DNA from: Candidatus Omnitrophota bacterium | GTDB lineage: Bacteria > Omnitrophota > Gorgyraeia > Gygaellales > Profunditerraquicolaceae | Assembly (NCBI GenBank): GCA_016208765.1 | Contig: JACQXK010000069.1 | Span: 1 to 41,505, forward strand | Reading direction: 5' to 3' | Length of the DNA stretch: 41,505 nucleotides | In this document: piece after piece, positions 28,050 through 35,006 of the stretch | Position numbering within the stretch: position 1 is the first letter of the stretch | Layout of the letters: every line of letters begins with the position of its first letter | Notes under the pieces: model-generated | Databases searched by the model: none | The model's input: the letters and a program-made list of their open reading frames with translations, nothing else | What the model was told of the DNA's origin: nothing | Program-made: the position numbers and the translations under genes

Positions 28050-28366
28050 GATTTTCCCCGGTGTGGAAAATCTTCTCTCGGGCGAAAGCTCTTGCTCTCG
28101 CAGACTATGCAATAGCGGGCGAACCATGCCCGCAAGAGCTTTCTAACGTGCTGCTTAAAACATGCCTTGTCACCCAATTATCTAAAGCAAGAAAAGTTTC
28201 TGTGAGCACACAATCAGAGATTTTTTGGCACTGCGTTTTACTTAGAGTGTGCAAGGGATTACGGCGAACGAGAGTACGCAGGGTTTTGCGAAAGCCGTTA
28301 CGAGAGTGAGCCGTAAACCGAAGCACACGCCAAATTATCTCGTGTGCGAAGAGAAACTTTTATTGC
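28050..28366 (+). other. Nested inverted-repeat element, candidate structured RNA
   Basis: The 426-bp malQ-ttcA gap (27950-28375) holds no convincing gene but many helices. H1: GATTTTCC 28050-28057 with 28065-28072. H2: GAAAGCTCTTGC 28084-28095 with 28132-28143, with competing GCGGGC 28115-28120/28128-28133 inside. H3: 28187-28211 with 28342-28366, as 4 bp, a 1x1 loop, 10 bp, a 4x4 loop (GTGA/GAAG) and 6 bp. Inside H3: TTTGGC/GCCAAA (28224/28329), GTGTGC/GCACAC (28247/28323), TTACGGC/GCCGTAA (28259/28310) and CGCA/TGCG (28277/28287). G-A pairing in the 4x4 loop favours the plus strand. It ends 9 nt before ttcA. No known RNA family was recognised; a mobile palindrome is an alternative. Confidence 0.55.
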
Positions 28367-28375
28367 GATAAGAAC

Positions 28376-29095
28376 ATGCCAAATTTACACGGAACTGAAT
28401 TTTATATTTCAAAGCGGGTCGGTAAGGCGATTACGGATTATGGGATGATTGCCGATGGCGATAAGGTTGCCGTAGCTATCTCCGGAGGCAAGGACAGCCT
28501 GACGCTTTTACGCGTCTTGCAGGATCGCCAGGCATTTGTACCGATAAATTACGAAATTATTGCTGTTCATATTGATTTAGGATATCCTAAATCTTGTGCA
28601 AAACCGCTTGAGAAATATTTTAAGAAGCTTGGCGTTCGCTATCATATTGAAAAAGTTGACACCCTCATAAAAGGGCCAAAAAATAAAATAAATTGTTTTT
28701 GGTGTTCGTGGAACAGGCGTAAGGCCTTGTTTCAGGTTAGTGATAGGCTTGGTTGCAAGAAGGTTGCCCTTGGGCACCACACGGACGATATTGTAGAGAC
28801 TGTATTAATGAATCTTTTTTTTCATGGAGAGACTTCTGCGATGATGCCCAAGCAGGAGTTATTTAAGGGAAAGATTAATTTGATCCGCCCGCTCGCCTAT
28901 GTAGAAGAGCGGCTTATTAAGCGTTTTGTTAAAGATGAGAAAATACAAACTTTTGATTGCACCTGCCCTAATTCAATAACTTCTAATCGCAGCCGCATGA
29001 CACGCATTATCCGTGAGCTTGAAGAATTCTGCCCAGAGGTAAAAAAGAATATTTTTAACAGCGTAAAAAGGGTGAAAGAGGATTATTTGCTCTAA
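28376..29095 (+). CDS. ttcA: TtcA/TilS-family tRNA 2-thiolation protein
   Basis: A 239-residue PP-loop ATPase (SGGKDSL near residue 35) with a CxxC pair in CFWCSWNRRKALF, the GHHTDDIVET motif and a third cysteine region CTCPNS, all typical of the TtcA group, which thiolates C32 of tRNA using a [4Fe-4S] cluster. It is somewhat shorter than enterobacterial TtcA (about 310). Other TtcA-like proteins act on different sites, so the exact tRNA position is inferred. No Shine-Dalgarno is seen before the ATG, which follows a large structured region. Confidence 0.85.
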   Translation: MPNLHGTEFYISKRVGKAITDYGMIADGDKVAVAISGGKDSLTLLRVLQDRQAFVPINYEIIAVHIDLGYPKSCAKPLEKYFKKLGVRYHIEKVDTLIKGPKNKINCFWCSWNRRKALFQVSDRLGCKKVALGHHTDDIVETVLMNLFFHGETSAMMPKQELFKGKINLIRPLAYVEERLIKRFVKDEKIQTFDCTCPNSITSNRSRMTRIIRELEEFCPEVKKNIFNSVKRVKEDYLL

Positions 29096-29116
29096 AATTG
29101 GAACTTGTGATATACT
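29087..29116 (+). promoter_or_regulatory. Likely promoter of the rmuC operon
   Basis: TTGCTC (29087-29092), an 18-nt spacer and TATACT (29111-29116), with an extended -10 TGA directly before the -10 box. It overlaps the last codons of ttcA and would give a leader of about 40 nt before rmuC. Confidence 0.5.
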
Positions 29117-29162
29117 AAACATTAAGGAATAGTCAAATAGGGTAATTCTTCAGGAGTTAATT

Positions 29163-30128
29163 ATGGTTTTCTTAGTTGTGGGCATATTTATAGTTGGGAT
29201 GATCTTTGTGGTTATTTTTGTTATGAAAATTACCACGCAGGTAAATTTTCAGCTAAATGCCATGACCCAACAGGTAAATGAACGTTTGAGAGAAACTTCA
29301 AGCGCTTTACAGGAAGCGAATCGTAGCGTCGGGGAGCGCCTTGATTCGGCTAACCGCGTTTTTGGAGACGTACAGAAAAGCTTGGGCAGGCTTGAAGAAA
29401 CGCATAAATACATCCTTGATATCAGCAAGGACATAACCAGTTTACAGGATCTTTTGCGTGCCCCAAAATTCCGGGGAGAGATAGGTGAAACTCTTTTGGG
29501 CAGGTTATTGGAAGATATTTTGCCAAAAGAGAATATAAAACTGCAATACCGCTTTAAGGCAGGTGATGTGGTGGATGCTGCCATTGTCATCGGAGATAAT
29601 CTTGTTTCAATTGACGCAAAGTTTCCGTTGGAGAACTTCAGAAGATTCACCGAGTCAAAGAATGAAGAGGATAAAAAGGCTTCTTATCGTGTTTTCTCGC
29701 GTGACGTAAAAACAAGGATTGATGAAATTGCTTCTAAATATATCCTGCCGGGAGAGGGGACATTTGATTTTGCGCTTATGTATATCCCTGCTGAGGCAGT
29801 TTATTATGAGGCAAGCCGCGACGAGGAGTTATCAAATTATGCCAAAGCGAAAAAAGTTATTTTTGTTTCTCCCAATACTTTTTACGCCTATCTGCAGGCT
29901 ATTCTTTACGGCTTGCGCGGGGCAAGCGTCCAGCGTAATATCCAGAAAATTTTAGGTTATTTTGAAGGCCTGAAGGTTGACTTTAAGAAGTTTCAGGATG
30001 ATTTTGAGTTGATGGGCGCGCACCTGAATAATACTTGTAAAAAATTCAATGATTCAAGGGCGCGCGCGCAAAGTTTTAGTGAGAAATTGTCGGATAGCGG
30101 CAAAGAGGAGCAGATTGCCAAGGCATGA
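29163..30128 (+). CDS. rmuC: RmuC-family DNA recombination protein
   Basis: This 321-residue protein has an N-terminal membrane helix (residues 2-25), a coiled coil to about residue 85 and the RmuC domain with GEIGETLLGRLLEDILP, SIDAKFPLENFRR and the FALMYIPAEAVYYE segment. RmuC proteins limit inversions and are predicted to hold a restriction-endonuclease-like core. The conserved DAK motif is present. It is shorter than E. coli RmuC (about 475) but typical of short forms. TCAGGAG precedes the ATG. It overlaps the next gene by 4 bases. Confidence 0.9.
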   Translation: MVFLVVGIFIVGMIFVVIFVMKITTQVNFQLNAMTQQVNERLRETSSALQEANRSVGERLDSANRVFGDVQKSLGRLEETHKYILDISKDITSLQDLLRAPKFRGEIGETLLGRLLEDILPKENIKLQYRFKAGDVVDAAIVIGDNLVSIDAKFPLENFRRFTESKNEEDKKASYRVFSRDVKTRIDEIASKYILPGEGTFDFALMYIPAEAVYYEASRDEELSNYAKAKKVIFVSPNTFYAYLQAILYGLRGASVQRNIQKILGYFEGLKVDFKKFQDDFELMGAHLNNTCKKFNDSRARAQSFSEKLSDSGKEEQIAKA

Positions 30129-30367
30129 TTTTAAGTGTCCGCGTTGTTCCTAAATCAAGCCGGTTGATGGTAAAACAGGAGCATGAAGAGTTAAAAGCCT
30201 ATTTAACCAAGCCGGCAGAAGATAATTTAGCCAACGAGCAGTTAATTGTTTTACTGGCCGGCTATTTAAAGGTTAAGAAATACCAACTAAGAATTATTAA
30301 AGGGCAAAAGAGCAGAAATAAGCTTGTTGAATTTGATGAAAACATCAGAGATACTAAAAGAAAATAA
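30125..30367 (+). CDS. DUF167 / YggU family protein
   Basis: An 80-residue protein of the DUF167 (YggU) family: LSVRVVPKSSRLMVK at the start, LKAYLTKPAEDNLANEQLIVLLAGYLKV in the middle and the IIKGQKSRNKLVEF strand at the end, where the family usually has GxxSRxKxV. Function is unknown. The ATG overlaps the rmuC stop, and its 3' end overlaps pgeF by 32 bases in another frame. Confidence 0.85.
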   Translation: MILSVRVVPKSSRLMVKQEHEELKAYLTKPAEDNLANEQLIVLLAGYLKVKKYQLRIIKGQKSRNKLVEFDENIRDTKRK

Positions 30368-31088
30368 TTTGTTTCCTATTTTACCGCATACTGGCGTAGT
30401 GGTCGCTGGTTTTACCGGCCGCAGGCACGGGAATATGTCATTGTCATACGGTGATACGCGTTTTGCTTTGGAAAACCGCAGGGCTTTTCTGGATGAACTG
30501 GGTATTAAGCATGATGATTTAATTTGCGTAAAACAAGTTCATGGTTCCGAGGTTGCGGTAGTCACCGAAGAACACAGGGGAAAAGGGGCTTTTGACCATC
30601 ATTCAGCGATTAACGGCACCGATGCGTTTATAACAAACAAAAAAAACCTTGCGCTGGCAATTTTTAGCGCCGATTGCCTGTCAGTGTTCTTGCATGACCG
30701 AAAGAATAACGCTATTGGATTGGTGCACGCCGGCTGGAAAGGCAGCAAAGAAGGGATTTGTGCAAAGGCAGTCAGTGAAATGAAGAATAATTTTGGCACA
30801 TCTGCGCAAGATTTATATGCCGGTTTTGGCCCGGCTATCAGAAAGTGTTGTTATGAAGTAGGAGAAGAATTTCATCGGCATTTTCCCGGCAAGGTTGCTA
30901 AGAGGCTTGATAAGTTTTACCTGGATTTGGCCCAGGTAAATAAAGAGCAGCTTTTAAACTGCGATTTGAAAGAGGAAAATATTTTTGATTCAAAGATTTG
31001 CACGTCTTGCCGGATAAAAGATTTTTATTCCTACCGGCAGGAAGGCAGCTCCTGCGGCAGGATCATGTCAGTAGCAATGCTTAAATAA
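30336..31088 (+). CDS. pgeF: Peptidoglycan editing factor PgeF (YfiH/DUF152)
   Basis: A YfiH/CNF1-like fold enzyme, 250 residues from the ATG at 30336; an in-frame TTG at 30324 would add four residues. The conserved metal site is seen in QVHGSEV (His), FSADCLSV (Cys) and LVHAGWKGS (His), plus GPAIRKCCYEVG. In E. coli PgeF removes wrongly incorporated L-serine from peptidoglycan precursors; homologues have been called laccase or purine nucleosidase, so the true substrate is open. It overlaps the DUF167 gene. Confidence 0.9.
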   Translation: MKTSEILKENNLFPILPHTGVVVAGFTGRRHGNMSLSYGDTRFALENRRAFLDELGIKHDDLICVKQVHGSEVAVVTEEHRGKGAFDHHSAINGTDAFITNKKNLALAIFSADCLSVFLHDRKNNAIGLVHAGWKGSKEGICAKAVSEMKNNFGTSAQDLYAGFGPAIRKCCYEVGEEFHRHFPGKVAKRLDKFYLDLAQVNKEQLLNCDLKEENIFDSKICTSCRIKDFYSYRQEGSSCGRIMSVAMLK

Positions 31089-31096
31089 AAAACAGG

Positions 31097-31333
31097 ATGA
31101 CTAAATATTTCTTGGAGTTTATACTTAATACTTATAGCGCAGGAGCTGAGGCTATAAGGAATGCTGTTTCTGAGTTTGGCGAGTCGGCACAGGTAAGCCC
31201 TGTAGAGTCAGGCACAACCGAGCTAAGCAGCTTTGCAGTTTCCATAAATACTCAAGATCCCACTGTGGTTTTTGATATCTGCGCGCAATTTGGCAGGATC
31301 AAATCAGTTAAGGTTAATGAAATAAAACAATAA
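31097..31333 (+). CDS. Small unrecognised protein
   Basis: A 78-residue protein that I do not recognise. It has an alternating strand-helix pattern (YFLEFILNTYSAGAEAIRNAV, a polar middle, then SSFAVSIN and FGRIKSVKVNEI), which suggests one small alpha/beta domain, perhaps ferredoxin-like or ACT-like. No catalytic motif, signal peptide or cysteine pair is visible. It sits 8 bp after pgeF and 13 bp before cutA, in line with the operon. The gap gives only a weak AGGA ribosome site. Confidence 0.7.
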   Translation: MTKYFLEFILNTYSAGAEAIRNAVSEFGESAQVSPVESGTTELSSFAVSINTQDPTVVFDICAQFGRIKSVKVNEIKQ

Positions 31334-31346
31334 AAGGAAATTTAAG

Positions 31347-31658
31347 ATGTATATGATAGTTTTTATTACCTGCTCAAGTGAAAAAGAAGGCAGGAAAATT
31401 GCGCAGGAGCTTTTAAAGAAGAAATTAGCTGCCTGTGTAAATATTGTAAAGAATATTGAGTCATTTTTCTGGTGGAAAGCCAGGATAGATCAGACTAAAG
31501 AGGTTTTACTTGTTATAAAATCAAAGAAAAATAAGTTTACTCAAATTATTAAAGCCGTTAAGTTTTTGCACAGTTACACAGTGCCGGAAATTATTGCCTT
31601 GCCGATTATCGGCGGGAACAAAGATTATCTAAGGTGGATTGATGATTCTGTCAGGTAA
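31347..31658 (+). CDS. cutA: CutA1-type protein (divalent-cation tolerance)
   Basis: A 103-residue CutA1 homologue with the family's beta-alpha-beta trimer fold: VFITCSSEKEGRKIAQELL, KLAACVNIVKNIESFFWW, KEVLLVIKSKK and HSYTVPEIIALPI. CutA was linked to copper tolerance in E. coli, though its general role is uncertain. The 3' end overlaps ccdA by 17 bases. Its proximity to ccdA and a thioredoxin lipoprotein recalls the E. coli cutA-dsbD neighbourhood. Confidence 0.92.
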   Translation: MYMIVFITCSSEKEGRKIAQELLKKKLAACVNIVKNIESFFWWKARIDQTKEVLLVIKSKKNKFTQIIKAVKFLHSYTVPEIIALPIIGGNKDYLRWIDDSVR

Positions 31659-32307
31659 CCCTATTGATTACGTTTTGGCATTTACAGGAGGCGTAGCAGT
31701 TAGTTTCACTCCCTGCGTTTATCCGCTTATCCCGATTACCCTGGGTTTTATCGGCGCCAGCGCATCCGGCTCAAGAAAGAAAGGTTTTTTTCTGAGCCTT
31801 ACTTATGTTACCGGTATTGCAATTATGTATTCTTTATTAGGGTTATTTGCTTCTTTATCAGGCACGCTCTTCGGTAAATTTAGTACCTATCCTTTGACTT
31901 ATATTCTCGTCGGGTTATTTGTAACTTTTTTCGGGTTATCTATGTTTGATTTATTCCAGATTCCCCTGCCAATGTTTAAAGTGCGCCAGCAAAAGAAACA
32001 AGGATATCTTTCAAGTTTTGTTTTAGGGGTAAGTTCAGGTTTTATCATAGGCCCCTGCCTCACGCCTGTATTAGGATCAATCTTAGCGTATTTGGCGGCT
32101 AAAAATAATGTTTATTATGGGGCCAGCCTTTTGTTTGTTTTTGCTTATGGAATGGGTCTGGTATTGATTTTAGCCGGGACATTTGGATCAACTCTTGTCA
32201 ACCTCCCAAAATCCGGGAAGTGGATGGTTTATATAAAAAGGGCCTGCGCAATAATCTTAATTATTGCCGGGGCATATTTTATTTATAACGGGATAAGGAG
32301 ATTTTAA
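31642..32307 (+). CDS. ccdA: CcdA/DsbD-type transmembrane electron transporter
   Basis: A polytopic membrane protein of 221 residues with about six helices that carries electrons from cytoplasmic thioredoxin outward. The redox cysteines lie in SFTPCVYPLIP and IIGPCLTPVLG, the CcdA/DsbD-beta signature. I choose the ATG at 31642, preceded by AAGGTGG, over the adjacent in-frame TTG. It lacks the periplasmic domains of full DsbD, and the next gene encodes a likely acceptor. Confidence 0.92.
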   Translation: MILSGNPIDYVLAFTGGVAVSFTPCVYPLIPITLGFIGASASGSRKKGFFLSLTYVTGIAIMYSLLGLFASLSGTLFGKFSTYPLTYILVGLFVTFFGLSMFDLFQIPLPMFKVRQQKKQGYLSSFVLGVSSGFIIGPCLTPVLGSILAYLAAKNNVYYGASLLFVFAYGMGLVLILAGTFGSTLVNLPKSGKWMVYIKRACAIILIIAGAYFIYNGIRRF

Positions 32308-32850
32308 ATGAGGAAGAATCTGTTGATTTCCTGCGGGATGGCGTTGGTGGTATTTTTATCTGTTTCGTGCAAAGAGAAAAAAGAAATAAGCTCCCCGGAG
32401 CAAGGCGTAAAAGAAGAAAAACTTGAGGCAGATAAAGATTTTGCTTTTGATTTTACTTTGCAAAATCTGAATGGAGAGTCATTTACACTTAGCAACTACA
32501 GAAATAAGAATCCCGTGATCCTGTTTTTCTGGACCACTACCTGCCCTTTTTGCCGTCCGGAATTAAAAAACCTCAACGATCTTTTGCCCTCTTTAAAAAA
32601 GCGCGGCTGGGAGGTTTTTGCCATAGCTGTGGGTGAGCCGCAGTACAGGGTGCATAATTTTATGCAAAGAAACGCATATTTATTGACTATTCTTTTGGAC
32701 GAAGATGCATCCGTGGCAGACGGGTATAGATTATTGGGTGTGCCTACATTTGTGGTGATTAACAAAGAAGGAAGAGTTGTTTTTAAGGATAACGTTTTGC
32801 CTTTGGAAAAGATAGAGGAGCTTTCTGTCCCAAACTCCGGAGTTAAATAA
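32308..32850 (+). CDS. TlpA/ResA-like thioredoxin lipoprotein
   Basis: A 180-residue thiol-disulfide oxidoreductase. The N terminus is a lipoprotein signal with lipobox LSVSC, cysteine 21 being the expected lipid anchor. A thioredoxin fold follows (FDFTLQNLNGESFTLSNY) with active site CPFC at 79-82 in a TTTCPFC context, and the cis-proline loop GVPTFVVI. It starts immediately after the ccdA stop with AAGGAG upstream. It likely receives electrons from CcdA on the periplasmic side and reduces cytochrome apoproteins or other disulfides. Confidence 0.9.
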   Translation: MRKNLLISCGMALVVFLSVSCKEKKEISSPEQGVKEEKLEADKDFAFDFTLQNLNGESFTLSNYRNKNPVILFFWTTTCPFCRPELKNLNDLLPSLKKRGWEVFAIAVGEPQYRVHNFMQRNAYLLTILLDEDASVADGYRLLGVPTFVVINKEGRVVFKDNVLPLEKIEELSVPNSGVK

Positions 32851-32859
32851 AACTGGTTA

Positions 32860-34218
32860 ATGGATAAGAGTTTGCTGCTTGATTTATATGAACTGACCAT
32901 GGCGCAGGCTTATTTTGTTTATAAGCCACAAGCACGCGCAACTTTTGATTTGTTTGTCCGCCGGCTTCCAAAGAACCGTTCGTTTTTGGTGGCCTGCGGC
33001 CTGGAAGACATTTTACAATACATAAAAAACTGGAAACTTTCAGCTTCAAGCCTTGATTATTTAAGGTCGCTTGGAACCTTTTCTGAAGAATTTCTCGAAT
33101 ACCTCTGTGGTTTTAAATTTAGCGGTGATGTGTTTGCCATGCCTGAGGGAGAGATTTTTTTTGCAGATGAGCCGGTTATCCGCGTAACTGCCCCGATCAT
33201 TGAAGCGCAAATCCTGGAAAGTTTTCTTTTAAATACTATTAACCTTCAGTCAGCAATTGCCTCAAAGGCTGTTCGTGTAGTTTTATCAGCAAATAAAAGA
33301 GTCGTGTTTGATTTTTCTCTCAGGCGCACGCACGGGTTTGATGCAGCGCTTCATGCAGCGCGCTCTTCTTATATCGCAGGCTGTTACGGAACATCTAATT
33401 GTCTTGCGGGTAAATTATACGGCATTCCGATTGCAGGAACTATGGCACATTCTTTTGTGCTTGCGTTTAAAAATGAACTGGATAGCTTTCTTGCTTACGC
33501 AGAAACATTCCCCAAAAGAAGTGTCTTATTGGTAGATACTTATGATACAAAAAATGGCATCAAGAATGCCATTACCATCGGGCTATACTTAAAGGAAAAG
33601 AAATATAACCTTTCAGGCATTCGCCTTGACAGCGGTGACATAGTTTCACTTTCAAAATATGCCAGGGTAATGCTTGATAAGGCAGGGTTAAAATATGTTA
33701 AAATATTTGCAAGCGGCAACCTTGATGAATTTAAGATCAGGGATCTTTTGCGCCGTGGTGCTTGTGTGGATAACTTTGGTGTCGGCACAAATATGGGCAC
33801 AAGCATTGACGCCCCGAGCCTGGATGTGATCTATAAAATAAGCGAGGTTACTGATGCAAGCGGCAAGTTTATTCCGGCAATGAAATTAAGCAAGGCCAAA
33901 GTTACCTATCCGGGGAGAAAACAGGTTTTTCGCGTACAAAACAATTCTGGAAAGTTTACCAGAGATATCCTGGGCATTGCTGGAGAGGGCTTACCCGGTA
34001 AGCAATTGCTTAAAAAGGTGATTGGCCGCGGCAGGATAATTTATAAATCCCCGGGCGTTAAGAAAATCAGGGAATTTACGCACTCTAACCTGGATAAATT
34101 CCCGTCTTCATTAAAAAATATTTCGGGGAAATATAAATACCCTGTTCTTATCAGCCCAAAGTTGAGAAGCTTAAGGTCGGTTTTATCGCAGCAGTTAAGA
34201 AATAATAAAATAAATTGA
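32860..34218 (+). CDS. pncB: Nicotinate phosphoribosyltransferase
   Basis: PncB (452 residues) makes nicotinate mononucleotide from nicotinate and PRPP for NAD salvage. Family segments include LLLDLYELTMAQAYF at the start, FSLRRTHGFDAALHAARSSY, the GTMAHSFV histidine that is phosphorylated in the family, IRLDSGDIVSLSKYAR and FGVGTNMGTS. The length fits the long bacterial type. It follows the thioredoxin gene by 9 bp with a weak ribosome site. Confidence 0.94.
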   Translation: MDKSLLLDLYELTMAQAYFVYKPQARATFDLFVRRLPKNRSFLVACGLEDILQYIKNWKLSASSLDYLRSLGTFSEEFLEYLCGFKFSGDVFAMPEGEIFFADEPVIRVTAPIIEAQILESFLLNTINLQSAIASKAVRVVLSANKRVVFDFSLRRTHGFDAALHAARSSYIAGCYGTSNCLAGKLYGIPIAGTMAHSFVLAFKNELDSFLAYAETFPKRSVLLVDTYDTKNGIKNAITIGLYLKEKKYNLSGIRLDSGDIVSLSKYARVMLDKAGLKYVKIFASGNLDEFKIRDLLRRGACVDNFGVGTNMGTSIDAPSLDVIYKISEVTDASGKFIPAMKLSKAKVTYPGRKQVFRVQNNSGKFTRDILGIAGEGLPGKQLLKKVIGRGRIIYKSPGVKKIREFTHSNLDKFPSSLKNISGKYKYPVLISPKLRSLRSVLSQQLRNNKIN

Positions 34219-34248
34219 TGAAGCAGTTTATCAAGGAAAGGAAATAAA

Positions 34249-34545
34249 ATGTTTGATAAGATGAAGGCGTTTATGGATATGCAGAAAAAGATGCAGGAAT
34301 TAAAACGGGAGCTGGAAAATAATGTTTTTGATGCGGTAAGTTCCGACGGAATTGTAAAAGTGACCATGAACGGAGCGCAGGAGGTCAAAGAGATCAAGAT
34401 CCAGAAAGAGCTATCTGATATGGATAAGGCAAGCCTTGAAAAAGCTGTAAAAGATGCCTATAATAAAGCGCTTAAGCGTTCGCATGAATTGGCCAGCCAG
34501 AAAATGCGTGAAATTACCGGGTTCAATTTACCGGGAGTAACATGA
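34249..34545 (+). CDS. YbaB/EbfC-family nucleoid-associated protein
   Basis: A 98-residue YbaB/EbfC protein with an N-terminal helix (MQKKMQELKRELEN), central strands (VKVTMNGAQEVKEIKI) and a C-terminal helix (VKDAYNKALKRSHELASQKM). The family binds DNA as a dimer. It usually sits between dnaX and recR; here it lies between pncB and a PNPOx-fold gene, so the common context is lost. AAGGAAA precedes the ATG and the stop overlaps the next gene by 4 bases. Confidence 0.92.
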   Translation: MFDKMKAFMDMQKKMQELKRELENNVFDAVSSDGIVKVTMNGAQEVKEIKIQKELSDMDKASLEKAVKDAYNKALKRSHELASQKMREITGFNLPGVT

Positions 34546-35006
34546 TTGCAAAAAAAGTTGTTGAGCTTTTAAAGGATCGCGAATTTATTAGTGTTGCCAC
34601 CTGTGATTTTAAAGCAAGGCCGAATGCTGCGCCGAAATTTATCCTTAAGATTGAGGATAATTTAATCTACTTGGTGGATTATACTATCGGTAACACTTGG
34701 GAAAATCTACGTATTAATCCACGCACCTCGCTTTCCTTTATGGATACAGACACGTTACATGGTTATCAAATCAACGGCCTGGCAGAGCTAATGGAAAGCG
34801 GCGCAGAATACGATAAGATTATGAAAGAGGTTTTACAGAGGCAAGTGGATCTTTCTACAAAAAGGATTATTGAAGGGGTTACAAAAGGCAAGGTTCATGA
34901 GAACTTTGAGCTGGCTATTCCCAAAAAATTTGTGGTTTTTAAGATCAAGATTGAAGAGTGCGTGGAAATCGGCACAAGCGGAGGTTTAAAACGAGAGAAA
35001 TTATGA
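34542..35006 (+). CDS. Pyridoxamine 5'-phosphate oxidase-fold flavoprotein
   Basis: A 154-residue split-barrel protein of the PNPOx-like superfamily: FISVATCDFKARPNAAPKF at the start, IYLVDYTIGNTWENLRINPRTSLSFMD in the middle (the first strand pair that holds FMN in relatives). Members bind FMN, heme or F420 and reduce diverse substrates; which applies cannot be read here. It is too divergent to call PdxH. It overlaps both neighbours by 4 bases. Confidence 0.75.
   Translation: MIAKKVVELLKDREFISVATCDFKARPNAAPKFILKIEDNLIYLVDYTIGNTWENLRINPRTSLSFMDTDTLHGYQINGLAELMESGAEYDKIMKEVLQRQVDLSTKRIIEGVTKGKVHENFELAIPKKFVVFKIKIEECVEIGTSGGLKREKL

Noticed and set aside
27912-28127. Minus-strand open frame of 71 codons downstream of malQ
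   Set aside because: It overlaps the malQ 3' end and strong hairpins, has no ribosome site and no recognised domain; a short central part looks protein-like but is not enough to call a gene or pseudogene.
28061-28309. Plus-strand open frame of 82 codons in the same gap
   Set aside because: It starts inside a hairpin and its arginine-rich end follows repeat-like sequence; best explained as a chance frame in a structured region.
27950-28375. tmRNA or RNase P RNA in the malQ-ttcA gap
   Set aside because: The length fits, and phrases such as GCAGACTATGCA and ACAGAAAC caught the eye, but there is no tRNA-like 3' end with TTCGA, no tag frame with a stop codon, and no P4-type GAGGAAAGTCC element on either strand.
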